DNA of 22,874 bases from Microbotryum silenes-acaulis (lineage: Eukaryota; Basidiomycota; Microbotryomycetes; Microbotryales; Microbotryaceae), in the NCBI GenBank assembly GCA_003665825.1, contig QPFY01000068.1:1-22874 (forward strand), given 5' to 3'. Shown in pieces: positions 1 through 10,100 of this stretch. The notes beneath the pieces were generated by a model, which saw only the letters and a program-made list of their open reading frames with translations, ran no database searches and had not been told where the DNA came from. The translations under genes were made by a program, and so were the position numbers. Each line of letters opens with the position of its first letter. The stretch's first letter is position 1.

Positions 1-2
1 GA

Positions 3-1220
3 CTTCCAAGTGATAAGATTCTCCGCCTGCGGCGCTCAATCTACGGTCTCAAGCAGGCCGGTCGCATCTGGAATCGCCACATTGACACATCACTCAGGAG
101 TCTCGGGTACAAGGCAACGGGCACTGATCACTGCATTTACTCTCACATTGATGATCAGCAACGGCCCCATTATATCGCCTTGTATGTCGACGATCTCCTC
201 ATTGTCAGCCCCGCCCTCGACGAGATCGAACGCGTCATCTCCGGCCTCGAACAACGATACGGCGTCAAACGACTCGGCCCCGCGGAATACATCCTCGGCA
301 TCCAAATCCGCCGCCTGGACGACGGCTCCATTGCCCTATCCCAGGAACGCTACATCATGGACGTGCTCGCCCGGTTTCACTTCGACACCACGACACGCGG
401 CGCTACGGTGCCAATGACGCCCGGCCTCTCGCTCACGGCAGTTCCGGGTCAAGGAACGGAGCGCATTCGATCGTGGTACCTACAAGCCATTGGCTCCCTC
501 CTGTACATTTCCCTTGGCACTCGACCCGACATTGCCTTCGCCGTCTCGTACTTGTCCCGGTTCGCCAACAACCCTGGCCGCCGTCATTGGATTGCCGTCA
601 AACACGTCCTTCGCTACCTTCGCGCCACGTACCGCGATGAGCTACTCTACGCCCGCGGTCCAGCCAAAGTTACGGGTGTGGTTGGGTATTCCGATGCGAA
701 CTGGGGTGCCTGCGTCGACACGTCCATCTCCACAATGGGCTTCGTCTTTTACTTGGCCGGCTCCGCCGTCTCTTGGTCATCGAAGCGTCAGACTCGGGTG
801 GCGGATTCCACCACTGATGCCGAATACCTCGCCTTGTCGCACGCTGGTAAGGAAGCGATTTACCTTACGCAACTCCTCTCCGAGCTCCACGTTCGCCCGA
901 TCGATGCAGCTCACATCTTCACCGACAACGAGGCCGCGGCCGCCGTCGCTCACGACCCCGTTCGCACCTCCGGCACTCGACACATACGCCTCCGCGAGCA
1001 TTTTGTCCGCGACATGGTCAACCGAGGCGATATCTCCCTCTCACACGTTGGCACAGCGGACATGGTTGCGGACCTATTCACCAAAGCGCTGGGTCCCAAG
1101 ATTTTTGGTATACATTGCTATGCTCTAGGCCTCCGGACGCGGCACCCACGGCTCAAGTCTACCTCGCGTTCGCGTGGGGGGGGTGTGAGGAATCCACTCT
1201 CCGCTCGGGTCAGGACTTAG
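3..1220 (+). CDS. Copy 4 pol, 3' part (reverse transcriptase and RNase H), cut by the window edge
   Basis: This is the C-terminal third of a Ty1/copia Gag-Pol polyprotein, which makes element DNA from RNA inside virus-like particles. The open frame starts in the reverse transcriptase and carries the YVDD active-site box at about 183-194. RNase H follows, with the YSDANWG, DAEY and TDNE acidic motifs and the ADLFTKAL signature just before the end. There is no start codon because the gene begins upstream; the same gene is seen from its ATG at 16164. One C is missing near base 7 compared with sister copies. The frame passes through the G tract and stops 14 codons later, because this reading has 8 G where the sisters have 9. 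Confidence 0.85.
   Translation, partial: LPSDKILRLRRSIYGLKQAGRIWNRHIDTSLRSLGYKATGTDHCIYSHIDDQQRPHYIALYVDDLLIVSPALDEIERVISGLEQRYGVKRLGPAEYILGIQIRRLDDGSIALSQERYIMDVLARFHFDTTTRGATVPMTPGLSLTAVPGQGTERIRSWYLQAIGSLLYISLGTRPDIAFAVSYLSRFANNPGRRHWIAVKHVLRYLRATYRDELLYARGPAKVTGVVGYSDANWGACVDTSISTMGFVFYLAGSAVSWSSKRQTRVADSTTDAEYLALSHAGKEAIYLTQLLSELHVRPIDAAHIFTDNEAAAAVAHDPVRTSGTRHIRLREHFVRDMVNRGDISLSHVGTADMVADLFTKALGPKIFGIHCYALGLRTRHPRLKSTSRSRGGGVRNPLSARVRT
1176..1183 (+). other. Polypurine tract (G run) next to the 3' LTR
   Basis: An uninterrupted run of 8 G directly abuts the TGTG start of the LTR, the position of the plus-strand primer in LTR retrotransposons. The run is 9 G at the equivalent places in copies 1, 2 and 4. 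It lies inside the pol reading frame. Confidence 0.7.
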
Positions 1221-1328
1221 GCGCGCGGAGCGAGCCGGGCGCATCGGCCCAGGACTTAGGCGCGCGGAGCGAGCCGGGCGCATCGGCCCAGGACTTAGGC
1301 GCGCGCAGCGAGCCTGGCACATTGGCTC
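1212..1328 (+). repeat. 39-bp tandem repeats inside the family A LTR
   Basis: Three 39-bp units, each starting AGGACTTAGGCGCGC. Because 39 is a multiple of three, one frame stays open through all of them and encodes a 13-residue repeat ([13 protein letters not shown]). A fourth, diverged AGGACTTGGGGCGCGC follows at 1350. The same array is in every family A LTR here, contracted in the copy 3 LTR. Confidence 0.85.
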
Positions 1329-1387
1329 AGCCCCGAGGCTCGCTGGCTGAGGACTTGGGGCGCGCGGCTCCCTTACTGTTAGATTCC

Positions 1388-1512
1388 TATTCATCACTCT
1401 TGGCTATAACTACATCGCTGACGTAGTAGAGTTGATCGAATAGGTATGTTGAAATGATATTCATCACTCTTGGCTATAACTACATCGCTGACGTAGTAGA
1501 GTTGATCGAATA
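1388..1512 (+). repeat. 70-bp tandem repeat at the internal edge of the family A LTR
   Basis: The unit 1388-1457 starts TATTCATCACTC and recurs at 1458-1512 up to the LTR end. Each unit contains the LTR-terminal GATCGAATA, so the LTR end itself is duplicated. The first copy is followed by GGTATG and the second, in 5' LTRs, by the primer-binding site GGTTAT. Confidence 0.85.
1405..1424 (+). promoter_or_regulatory. Candidate LTR core promoter: TATA-like box and CRE-like site
   Basis: TATAAC at 1405-1410 is followed by TGACGT at 1419-1424, a half or full CRE-type site for bZIP factors. The pair is repeated in the second 70-bp unit (1475 and 1489). Copia LTRs carry their own promoters, so this is a reasonable place to look. 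The assignment rests on short motifs only. Confidence 0.3.
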
Positions 1513-1517
1513 CATCA
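1513..1517. other. Target site duplication CATCA, right side of copy 4
   Basis: CATCA follows the LTR end and continues into copy 3 gag. The partner lies at 15736-15740, just before the copy 4 5' LTR. Five bases is the usual copia duplication length. Confidence 0.85.
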
Positions 1518-1934
1518 CACTCGGCCATGCTCGCCACCGCCTCCCCTTGTCCCGCCTGCCGCGCCCCGGCCACCGCCTGCGCGACTGCACCTCACGGGCG
1601 AAACACCCGCCCGCCGGCCCCTGCCGCCGCTGCCACAAGAAAGGGCACTGGGCCCTCGACTGCAAGCACCGGGGCGAACAAAAACACACCGGCGACGACA
1701 ACCAGGACGACATGTCTCTCCCCGCCGCTCAACAGCCTAACGTCGGCTATTTCGCCTCCTGCCTGTTCGCTCGCCGGCAACTCCCGACTGATGCCTTTGT
1801 AGTCGACTCGGGCGCCACGGCACACATGGTCGCCGATCGTTCTCTATTCACGGCTTATCGCCAGACGGCGCACACCAAGATCGCGGCATTGCCGGCGGTA
1901 TCACGGCCATCGGCATGGGGGACGTAGCGTTCGT
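1513..1934 (+). pseudogene. Copy 3 gag/protease fragment
   Basis: This continues the gag that starts at 14961 and was split by copy 4. It encodes the two CCHC zinc knuckles (CPACR...HRLRDC and [14 protein letters not shown]) and the aspartic protease site DSGAT, at about 1806-1820. It is then cut by the minus-strand LTR after TTCGT. Residue changes from the young copies (AKHPP, DDMSLP, QPNVGYF) match the older look of the 14961 half. Two 1-base losses break the frame, near 1568 and 1882. The right-end reading (20957-21370) has the second base, so at least that break is probably a sequencing error. Confidence 0.85.
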
Positions 1935-2263
1935 TATTCGATCAACTCTACTACGTCAGCGATGTAGTTATAGCCAAGAGTGATGAATATCATTTCAACA
2001 TACCTATTCGATCAACTCTACTACGTCAGCGATGTAGTTATAGCCAAGAGTGATGAATAGGAATCTAACAGTAAGGGAGCCGCGCGCCCCAAGTCCTCAG
2101 CCAGCGAGCCTCGGGGCTGAGCCAATGTGCCAGGCTCGCTGCGCGCGCCTAAGTCCTGGGCCGATGCGCCCGGCTCGCTCCGCGCGCCTAAGTCCTGGGC
2201 CGATGCGCCCGGCTCGCTCCGCGCGCCTAAGTCCTGACCCGAGCGGAGAGTGGATTCCTCACA
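1935..2263 (-). repeat. Family A 3' LTR of copy 1
   Basis: 329 bp, the reverse complement of 1184-1512, with the 70-bp units at 1935-2004 and 2005-2059 and the 39-bp array towards 2263. It interrupts copy 3 gag after GTTCGT. The last 80 codons and the stop of the copy 1 polyprotein frame lie within it. Confidence 0.95.
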
Positions 2264-5200
2264 CCCCCCCCCACGCGAACGCGAGGTAGACTTGAGCCGT
2301 GGGTGCCGCGTCCGGAGGCCTAGAGCATAGCAATGTATACCAAAAATCTTGGGACCCAGCGCTTTGGTGAATAGGTCCGCAACCATGTCCGCTGTGCCAA
2401 CGTGTGAGAGGGAGATATCGCCTCGGTTGACCATGTCGCGGACAAAATGCTCGCGGAGGCGTATGTGTCGAGTGCCGGAGGTGCGAACGGGGTCGTGAGC
2501 GACGGCGGCCGCGGCCTCGTTGTCGGTGAAGATGTGAGCTGCATCGATCGGGCGAACGTGGAGCTCGGAGAGGAGTTGCGTAAGGTAAATCGCTTCCTTA
2601 CCAGCGTGCGACAAGGCGAGGTATTCGGCATCAGTGGTGGAATCCGCCACCCGAGTCTGACGCTTCGATGACCAAGAGACGGCGGAGCCGGCCAAGTAAA
2701 AGACGAAGCCCATTGTGGAGATGGACGTGTCGACGCAGGCACCCCAGTTCGCATCGGAATACCCAACCACACCCGTAACTTTGGCTGGACCGCGGGCGTA
2801 GAGTAGCTCATCGCGGTACGTGGCGCGAAGGTAGCGAAGGACGTGTTTGACGGCAATCCAATGACGGCGGCCAGGGTTGTTGGCGAACCGGGACAAGTAC
2901 GAGACGGCGAAGGCAATGTCGGGTCGAGTGCCAAGGGAAATGTACAGGAGGGAGCCAATGGCTTGTAGGTACCACGATCGAATGCGCTCCGTTCCTTGAC
3001 CCGGAACTGCCGTGAGCGAGAGGCCGGGCGTCATTGGCACCGTAGCGCCGCGTGTCGTGGTGTCGAAGTGAAACCGGGCGAGCACGTCCATGATGTAGCG
3101 TTCCTGGGATAGGGCAATGGAGCCGTCGTCCAGGCGGCGGATTTGGATGCCGAGGATGTATTCCGCGGGGCCGAGTCGTTTGACGCCGTATCGTTGTTCG
3201 AGGCCGGAGATGACGCGTTCGATCTCGTCGAGGGCGGGGCTGACAATGAGGAGATCGTCGACATACAAGGCGATATAATGGGGCCGTTGCTGATCATCAA
3301 TGTGAGAGTAAATGCAGTGATCAGTGCCCGTTGCCTTGTACCCGAGACTCCTGAGTGATGTGTCAATGTGGCGATTCCAGATGCGACCGGCCTGCTTGAG
3401 ACCGTAGATTGAGCGCCGCAGGCGGAGAATCTTATCACTTGGGAAGTCGAAACCTCGTGGCGTCGTCATCCAGATATCGTGATCGAGCTCGCCGTGGAGG
3501 TAAGCCTTGTCGATGTCGGCCTGATGAACGTGGTAACCATTGGCAGCGGCGAGGGCAAGGAGGCAGCGAATGGAGGAGAACCGGGCGACGGGTGCGAAAG
3601 TCTCCGAGAAGTCGATGCCGTCGCGTTGTCGGTTACCTTGCGCTACGAGACGTGCCTTGTGCCCCGTGACTTCGCCGCGTGCGTCGCGTTTGGTCTTCCA
3701 GACGAACTTGGAGGTGACGATAGTGGCGCCCGGTGGTACGGAGGATCGAGGCTCGATGGTGAACACCTTGAAGTTGTCGCGCATGGCGGTGAACTCGGCG
3801 GCGGCAGCCTGAGCCCAGATGTCGTGCTCGTCGCTGGACATTGCTTCGCGCCAGGTCTGAGGATCGCTAGTAATCGACTTGACGGGCTCGATGGCGTCGA
3901 GGGTGGGGTCGTCGTCGTCTGTGGCGATGAAGGCGCGGTGGTGGCGAGAGAGGAAATCGATCTCATCAGGGGAGTCGTCATCGGAGGGCTGTTCAGCGGG
4001 GGCAATGGCGGGTGCGGGCGTCACCAGGGTGTCGTCGTCGGATCGATGTACGTCCATCAGGTTGAGGCGAACCGCGGTGTTGGAGTTGAGGAGGTCAAGC
4101 GGGTCGTCCGAGTCATCGAGGGACGGTCCTCCGGCCGAGGACGTGGCGGGCGACGAAAGCGGGACAAGCGACGGGGACGGCGAGGGGCTGATATCTGTAG
4201 AATTAAGTAAGGATCCGCCAGTGTACCCTGGGGCCACGTCAACGGCGCTCATGGCAGAATCATCAAGAGAGGATGAGACGTCCATGTGCGCCGACCTTAC
4301 TAGTGGGGTCCTCGTCTTGACGGCGGGGGCGGGCGTGTCGGCGGGAATGACGAACTGGCGTTCGGTGTTGTCCACATCGACGGGCGTGTTGATTGGGAGG
4401 CCGGGGAAGTCGTCGTCGAGGAAGGTGGCATTTCGGCCAATCACAACCTTGTTGGTATAATGGTCGAAGAAACGGAAAGCCTTGGAGGCGAGGTCGTAAC
4501 CGGTGAAGATCACGCGCGCGGCCTTGGGGTCGAGCTTGCTGCGAAGGTCCGGCGCGACCGTGAGCCAGGCCGCGCAGCCGAACGGGTGGAGGGCGGTGGT
4601 GGTGGTGCGTCGGCCGTTCCAAACGGATTCTGGAGTCTGTTTGGCCAAAGCTGAGTGTGAGCACCTGTTTTTGCAATAAACGAAGTACGCAGCCGCTTCA
4701 TCCCAAAAGGTGGCCGGCAGATGGGAGTCAGCAAGGAGGGCGAGGATGCCCTCGACAATGGAGAGATTGACACGTTCGGCACGACCGTTTTGCTGAGGTG
4801 TGTAGGGGATAGAGTATTGACGACGAATGCCCCTGGACTTGCAGAACTCCGTGAATGCGTTCGATCGGTACTCCCCGCCGTTGTCAGTGCGAAGGGTTTT
4901 TAAACGCGCGTTCGTCTCTAACTCCACTTCGGCGAGCCAAGTCTGGAAGGTCGGGAAGACGTCGCTTTTGTGATCGATCGCGTATGCCCAGAGTTTGCGA
5001 GAGTGGTCGTCAAGAAATGTGACAAGGTAGCGCTTCCCGGTCAAGGACGGAGTGGGGAACGAAAGGACATCGCTGTGCACGAGGCCGAGTCTCTCGGGGG
5101 AATGCGACTCAGAGTCGGGAAAAGGAAGACGGTGGCCTTTGGAACCAAGGCAAGCATTGCAAACAAACTCCTCTACGTCTTTGTCACTGTACCCGGCCCC

Positions 5201-6739
5201 AAACCCGTCCAGCAAACCTGCGGCGATCATCTTCTGTATAGAGGATGGGGCAAGATGGCCGAGGCAGCGGTGAAGGGTAAGCAGGGGCACGGTAGACTCA
5301 GAACGCGAGAGAAGGGCAAGCTGCTGACACTTGGTGTGATCCGCGTCCAAAAGGTAGAGACCGTCGTTAACCCTGGTACCGTGAGCAATGGCCTGGCCGT
5401 CCTTGGCGATGTCGATGCCGTCGCTGGTGAAGGCGAGTCGAACGCGGTCGGTGTCGCAGAGGCGAGAAACAGAGAGGAGGTTGACGTGGAGGCCCGGCGT
5501 GTGCAGAACGCCACGCAGCGTGATCGGATGTCCGGTCTTGGCAACGAACGCTACGTCCCCCATACCAATGGCCGTGATACCGCCGGCGATGCCGCCGATC
5601 TTGGTGTGCGCCGTCTGGCGATAAGCCGTGAATAGAGAGCGATCGGCGACCATGTGTGCCGTGGCGCCCGAGTCGACTACAAAGGCGTCAGTCGGGAGTT
5701 GCCGGCGAGCGAACAGGCAGGAGGCGAAATAGCCGATGTTAGGCTGTTGAGCGGCGGGGAGAGACGTGTCGTCCTGGTTGTCGTCGCCGGTGTGTTTCTG
5801 TTCGCCCCGGTGCTTGCAGTCGAGGGCCCAGTGACCTTTCTTGTGGCAGCGGCGGCAGGGGCCGGCGGGCGGGTGTGTCGCCCGTGAGGTGCAGTCGCGC
5901 AGACGGTGGCCGGGGGCGCGGCAGGCGGGACAAGGGGAGGCGGTGGCGAGCATGGCCGAGTGCGATGACGAGAGTCCCGCCGAGCGAAGCTGGATGCGAA
6001 TGCGATCCGTCAGCGTCGTGAGTTCCGGGAGGTCGCGTTGGTTGCGCTGCTCGTCCGTGAACGTGAGTCGGAAGCTGTCGAGGCAGGGTGGGACCATGGC
6101 GAGCACGTGAGTGGCGAGCACGTCGTTGAGCGAGGTTTTGGCGTCGCGGATTTCCTGCGCGATCGACATGTATTCACGGAGCCACGTGTCGTACGCCTCG
6201 ACGGAGGCAGGCATCTTCCTGAAGTCCCAAAGGCGGGCGAACAACTCGAGGGTACGAGTGGCGTCGTCCGGTGCGAAACGAGCCTTGAGTGCGGCGAAGA
6301 TGCGTGGTGCCGACAGGTCGTCGCTGGGGATGGTGTCGAGGGTGGCTGAGACGTCGGCTGAGTCGATCGAGCCAACGATGATTTCACGCGCGGCGTCGTC
6401 ACGGGCGGCAAGCTGGTCGGCCGTCCACGTCGGGGGAATGACACCGTCAAGAACGTAACCACGGGCTTGATTTGGAAGCGCGAGACGGAGTTGACGTAAC
6501 CAGTTTGTAAACGACTTAGGGCCGTCAAGGCGAGCGTGCTTGGGGAACACGACTTTTGATGCGGTGGCGGTGTTTGCCTGCGTGGCAGTGACGGGCGGGG
6601 AGGCGGCGGCGGCGGCAGGGGGCTGTGAGGCCTGTAGAGCGGCAAGCTGTGCCTGTAGCGTGGCGATTTGCACGCTGATCGAAGGGTCAGGGGAGCTGAT
6701 GTCCCTGGGGGGCGAAGGCGGGGCGGGGGAGCTGTCCAT
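2021..6739 (-). CDS. Gag-Pol polyprotein of family A copy 1, intact, reading into the 3' LTR
   Basis: One frame of 1,572 residues carries everything needed for copia retrotransposition. Gag lies at about 60-260, then zinc knuckles C270/C273/H278/C283 and C295/C298/H303/C308, and the aspartic protease at D356-S-G-A. The pre-integrase HHCC finger is H490/H495/C527/C530, and the integrase catalytic triad is D557, D619, E655 with 35 residues between the last two. Reverse transcriptase spans about 1005-1250 (D1075; YVDD 1159-1162). RNase H spans about 1320-1460 (D1329, E1372, D1406). The start is the first ATG, 95 bases after the LTR. There is no stop before the LTR: residues 1493-1572 are LTR-encoded and include the 13-residue repeats. 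Gag and Pol are in one frame, so a separate Gag would need processing or splicing. N989 is D in copies 2 and 4. Confidence 0.93.
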   Translation of the reverse strand: MDSSPAPPSPPRDISSPDPSISVQIATLQAQLAALQASQPPAAAAASPPVTATQANTATASKVVFPKHARLDGPKSFTNWLRQLRLALPNQARGYVLDGVIPPTWTADQLAARDDAAREIIVGSIDSADVSATLDTIPSDDLSAPRIFAALKARFAPDDATRTLELFARLWDFRKMPASVEAYDTWLREYMSIAQEIRDAKTSLNDVLATHVLAMVPPCLDSFRLTFTDEQRNQRDLPELTTLTDRIRIQLRSAGLSSSHSAMLATASPCPACRAPGHRLRDCTSRATHPPAGPCRRCHKKGHWALDCKHRGEQKHTGDDNQDDTSLPAAQQPNIGYFASCLFARRQLPTDAFVVDSGATAHMVADRSLFTAYRQTAHTKIGGIAGGITAIGMGDVAFVAKTGHPITLRGVLHTPGLHVNLLSVSRLCDTDRVRLAFTSDGIDIAKDGQAIAHGTRVNDGLYLLDADHTKCQQLALLSRSESTVPLLTLHRCLGHLAPSSIQKMIAAGLLDGFGAGYSDKDVEEFVCNACLGSKGHRLPFPDSESHSPERLGLVHSDVLSFPTPSLTGKRYLVTFLDDHSRKLWAYAIDHKSDVFPTFQTWLAEVELETNARLKTLRTDNGGEYRSNAFTEFCKSRGIRRQYSIPYTPQQNGRAERVNLSIVEGILALLADSHLPATFWDEAAAYFVYCKNRCSHSALAKQTPESVWNGRRTTTTALHPFGCAAWLTVAPDLRSKLDPKAARVIFTGYDLASKAFRFFDHYTNKVVIGRNATFLDDDFPGLPINTPVDVDNTERQFVIPADTPAPAVKTRTPLVRSAHMDVSSSLDDSAMSAVDVAPGYTGGSLLNSTDISPSPSPSLVPLSSPATSSAGGPSLDDSDDPLDLLNSNTAVRLNLMDVHRSDDDTLVTPAPAIAPAEQPSDDDSPDEIDFLSRHHRAFIATDDDDPTLDAIEPVKSITSDPQTWREAMSSDEHDIWAQAAAAEFTAMRDNFKVFTIEPRSSVPPGATIVTSKFVWKTKRDARGEVTGHKARLVAQGNRQRDGIDFSETFAPVARFSSIRCLLALAAANGYHVHQADIDKAYLHGELDHDIWMTTPRGFDFPSDKILRLRRSIYGLKQAGRIWNRHIDTSLRSLGYKATGTDHCIYSHIDDQQRPHYIALYVDDLLIVSPALDEIERVISGLEQRYGVKRLGPAEYILGIQIRRLDDGSIALSQERYIMDVLARFHFDTTTRGATVPMTPGLSLTAVPGQGTERIRSWYLQAIGSLLYISLGTRPDIAFAVSYLSRFANNPGRRHWIAVKHVLRYLRATYRDELLYARGPAKVTGVVGYSDANWGACVDTSISTMGFVFYLAGSAVSWSSKRQTRVADSTTDAEYLALSHAGKEAIYLTQLLSELHVRPIDAAHIFTDNEAAAAVAHDPVRTSGTRHIRLREHFVRDMVNRGDISLSHVGTADMVADLFTKALGPKIFGIHCYALGLRTRHPRLKSTSRSRGGGCEESTLRSGQDLGARSEPGASAQDLGARSEPGASAQDLGARSEPGTLAQPRGSLAEDLGRAAPLLLDSYSSLLAITTSLT
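2264..2272 (-). other. Polypurine tract of copy 1
   Basis: Nine G on the coding strand, directly beside the 3' LTR, read in frame as the last three glycines before the LTR-encoded tail. Confidence 0.75.
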
Positions 6740-6815
6740 GCTGCGATGGTGCGATGGGCTGGGGCGGCTCGAGTGGCTGGGCTCGAGGGAAAAATTTCAA
6801 GCGGCGGGGCTGGTA

Positions 6816-6833
6816 GCTCGTGGGCTTATAACC
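6816..6833 (-). other. Primer-binding site of copy 1
   Basis: On the coding strand the 5' LTR is followed at once by GGTTATAAGCCCACGAGC. Its complement ends in GGGCTTATAACC, which resembles a tRNA anticodon stem and loop (CUUAUAA), not a tRNA 3' end with CCA. Drosophila copia and some relatives prime from an internal site of a cleaved tRNA, and this looks like that arrangement. Confidence 0.6.
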
Positions 6834-7162
6834 TATTCGATCAACTCTACTACGTCAGCGATGTAGTTATAGCCAAGAGTGATGAATATCATTTCAACAT
6901 ACCTATTCGATCAACTCTACTACGTCAGCGATGTAGTTATAGCCAAGAGTGATGAATAGGAATCTAACAGTAAGGGAGCCGCGCGCCCCAAGTCCTCAGC
7001 CAGCGAGCCTCGGGGCTGAGCCAATGTGCCAGGCTCGCTGCGCGCGCCTAAGTCCTGGGCCGATGCGCCCGGCTCGCTCCGCGCGCCTAAGTCCTGGGCC
7101 GATGCGCCCGGCTCGCTCCGCGCGCCTAAGTCCTGACCCGAGCGGAGAGTGGATTCCTCACA
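6834..7162 (-). repeat. Family A LTR shared by copies 1 and 2
   Basis: 329 bp, identical by eye to 1935-2263 and 11732-12060. It is followed by the primer site and gag of copy 1 on one side and preceded by the polypurine tract of copy 2 on the other, so a single LTR serves both elements. Confidence 0.95.
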
Positions 7163-10100
7163 CCCCCCCCCACGCGAACGCGAGGTAGACTTGAGCCGTG
7201 GGTGCCGCGTCCGGAGGCCTAGAGCATAGCAATGTATACCAAAAATCTTGGGACCCAGCGCTTTGGTGAATAGGTCCGCAACCATGTCCGCTGTGCCAAC
7301 GTGTGAGAGGGAGATATCGCCTCGGTTGACCATGTCGCGGACAAAATGCTCGCGGAGGCGTATGTGTCGAGTGCCGGAGGTGCGAACGGGGTCGTGAGCG
7401 ACGGCGGCCGCGGCCTCGTTGTCGGTGAAGATGTGAGCTGCATCGATCGGGCGAACGTGGAGCTCGGAGAGGAGTTGCGTAAGGTAAATCGCTTCCTTAC
7501 CAGCGTGCGACAAGGCGAGGTATTCGGCATCAGTGGTGGAATCCGCCACCCGAGTCTGACGCTTCGATGACCAAGAGACGGCGGAGCCGGCCAAGTAAAA
7601 GACGAAGCCCATTGTGGAGATGGACGTGTCGACGCAGGCACCCCAGTTCGCATCGGAATACCCAACCACACCCGTAACTTTGGCTGGACCGCGGGCGTAG
7701 AGTAGCTCATCGCGGTACGTGGCGCGAAGGTAGCGAAGGACGTGTTTGACGGCAATCCAATGACGGCGGCCAGGGTTGTTGGCGAACCGGGACAAGTACG
7801 AGACGGCGAAGGCAATGTCGGGTCGAGTGCCAAGGGAAATGTACAGGAGGGAGCCAATGGCTTGTAGGTACCACGATCGAATGCGCTCCGTTCCTTGACC
7901 CGGAACTGCCGTGAGCGAGAGGCCGGGCGTCATTGGCACCGTAGCGCCGCGTGTCGTGGTGTCGAAGTGAAACCGGGCGAGCACGTCCATGATGTAGCGT
8001 TCCTGGGATAGGGCAATGGAGCCGTCGTCCAGGCGGCGGATTTGGATGCCGAGGATGTATTCCGCGGGGCCGAGTCGTTTGACGCCGTATCGTTGTTCGA
8101 GGCCGGAGATGACGCGTTCGATCTCGTCGAGGGCGGGGCTGACAATGAGGAGATCGTCGACATACAAGGCGATATAATGGGGCCGTTGCTGATCATCAAT
8201 GTGAGAGTAAATGCAGTGATCAGTGCCCGTTGCCTTGTACCCGAGACTCCTGAGTGATGTGTCAATGTGGCGATTCCAGATGCGACCGGCCTGCTTGAGA
8301 CCGTAGATTGAGCGCCGCAGGCGGAGAATCTTATCACTTGGGAAGTCGAAACCTCGTGGCGTCGTCATCCAGATATCGTGATCGAGCTCGCCGTGGAGGT
8401 AAGCCTTGTCGATGTCGGCCTGATGAACGTGGTAACCATTGGCAGCGGCGAGGGCAAGGAGGCAGCGAATGGAGGAGAACCGGGCGACGGGTGCGAAAGT
8501 CTCCGAGAAGTCGATGCCGTCGCGTTGTCGGTTACCTTGCGCTACGAGACGTGCCTTGTGCCCCGTGACTTCGCCGCGTGCGTCGCGTTTGGTCTTCCAG
8601 ACGAACTTGGAGGTGACGATAGTGGCGCCCGGTGGTACGGAGGATCGAGGCTCGATGGTGAACACCTTGAAGTCGTCGCGCATGGCGGTGAACTCGGCGG
8701 CGGCAGCCTGAGCCCAGATGTCGTGCTCGTCGCTGGACATTGCTTCGCGCCAGGTCTGAGGATCGCTAGTAATCGACTTGACGGGCTCGATGGCGTCGAG
8801 GGTGGGGTCGTCGTCGTCTGTGGCGATGAAGGCGCGGTGGTGGCGAGAGAGGAAATCGATCTCATCAGGGGAGTCGTCATCGGAGGGCTGTTCAGCGGGG
8901 CAATGGCGGGTGCGGGCGTCACCAGGGTGTCGTCGTCGGATCGATGTACGTCCATCAGGTTGAGGCGAACCGCGGTGTTGGAGTTGAGGAGGTCAAGCGG
9001 GTCGTCCGAGTCATCGAGGGACGGTCCTCCGGCCGAGGACGTGGCGGGCGACGAAAGCGGGACAAGCGACGGGGACGGCGAGGGGCTGATATCTGTAGAA
9101 TTAAGTAAGGATCCGCCAGTGTACCCTGGGGCCACGTCAACGGCGCTCATGGCAGAATCATCAAGAGAGGATGAGACGTCCATGTGCGCCGACCTTACTA
9201 GTGGGGTCCTCGTCTTGACGGCGGGGGCGGGCGTGTCGGCGGGAATGACGAACTGGCGTTCGGTGTTGTCCACATCGACGGGCGTGTTGATTGGGAGGCC
9301 GGGGAAGTCGTCGTCGAGGAAGGTGGCATTTCGGCCAATCACAACCTTGTTGGTATAATGGTCGAAGAAACGGAAAGCCTTGGAGGCGAGGTCGTAACCG
9401 GTGAAGATCACGCGCGCGGCCTTGGGGTCGAGCTTGCTGCGAAGGTCCGGCGCGACCGTGAGCCAGGCCGCGCAGCCGAACGGGTGGAGGGCGGTGGTGG
9501 TGGTGCGTCGGCCGTTCCAAACGGATTCTGGAGTCTGTTTGGCCAAAGCTGAGTGTGAGCACCTGTTTTTGCAATAAACGAAGTACGCAGCCGCTTCATC
9601 CCAAAAGGTGGCCGGCAGATGGGAGTCAGCAAGGAGGGCGAGGATGCCCTCGACAATGGAGAGATTGACACGTTCGGCACGACCGTTTTGCTGAGGTGTG
9701 TAGGGGATAGAGTATTGACGACGAATGCCCCTGGACTTGCAGAACTCCGTGAATGCGTTCGATCGGTACTCCCCGCCGTTGTCAGTGCGAAGGGTTTTTA
9801 AACGCGCGTTCGTCTCTAACTCCACTTCGGCGAGCCAAGTCTGGAAGGTCGGGAAGACGTCGCTTTTGTGATCGATCGCGTATGCCCAGAGTTTGCGAGA
9901 GTGGTCGTCAAGAAATGTGACAAGGTAGCGCTTCCCGGTCAAGGACGGAGTGGGGAACGAAAGGACATCGCTGTGCACGAGGCCGAGTCTCTCGGGGGAA
10001 TGCGACTCAGAGTCGGGAAAAGGAAGACGGTGGCCTTTGGAACCAAGGCAAGCATTGCAAACAAACTCCTCTACGTCTTTGTCACTGTACCCGGCCCCAA

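Larger units (their letters stand above)
1184..1512 (+). repeat. Family A 3' LTR of copy 4 (left-end reading)
   Basis: This 329-bp LTR begins TGTGAGGAATCC and ends GATCGAATA, as defined by the CATCA target duplication beside it. The ends are thus TG...TA rather than the usual TG...CA. LTR positions 29-145 hold three 39-bp tandem repeats (period starts at 1212, 1251 and 1290). Positions 205-329 hold a 70-bp unit repeated 1.8 times (starts at 1388 and 1458). It differs from the copy 4 5' LTR by one substitution (A at 15840, T here), so the insertion is young. Confidence 0.92.
1..3458. repeat. Left copy of a 3.4-kb terminal direct repeat of the window
   Basis: This block and 19454-22874 carry the same order of parts: pol 3' end on +, LTR, CATCA, copy 3 gag/protease piece, inverted LTR, pol 3' end on minus. 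They share two unique junctions, the copy 4 insertion at CATCA and the minus-strand element entering gag after TTCGT, so they are one locus read twice or a recent large duplication. The left copy is 3,458 bases and the right 3,421. The left copy also lacks single bases that the right copy has, for example a C near base 7, one G in the tract at 1176, and one G near 1880, as expected of unpolished long-read contig ends. Confidence 0.9.
1935..7162 (-). mobile_element. Family A Ty1/copia retrotransposon, copy 1 (complete)
   Basis: The element is 5,228 bp: 5' LTR 6834-7162, primer-binding site, 1,572-codon Gag-Pol frame, 9-base polypurine tract, 3' LTR 1935-2263. The two LTRs look identical base for base, so it is young and looks structurally able to move. 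The order protease, integrase, reverse transcriptase, RNase H places it in Ty1/copia. Its 5' LTR is also the 3' LTR of copy 2, so the two form a tandem array. It does not have matching target duplications: TTCGT from copy 3 gag lies at the left, copy 2 at the right. Confidence 0.93.

Noticed and set aside
1212..1328. CRISPR-like array from the 39-bp LTR repeats
   Set aside because: The repeats are directly adjacent with no unique spacers, occur in every LTR, and lie in a eukaryotic retroelement.
6816..6833. tRNA gene fragment beside the LTR
   Set aside because: Only about 18 bases resemble a tRNA anticodon arm, they abut every 5' LTR, and no acceptor or T arm is present. This is the primer-binding site.
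8378..9358. Long antisense frame (about 326 codons) opposite the copy 2 pol linker
   Set aside because: It is a mirror of GC-biased codons on the coding strand. The composition is low-complexity, no domain is recognisable, and the same frame in copies 1 and 4 is broken or different.
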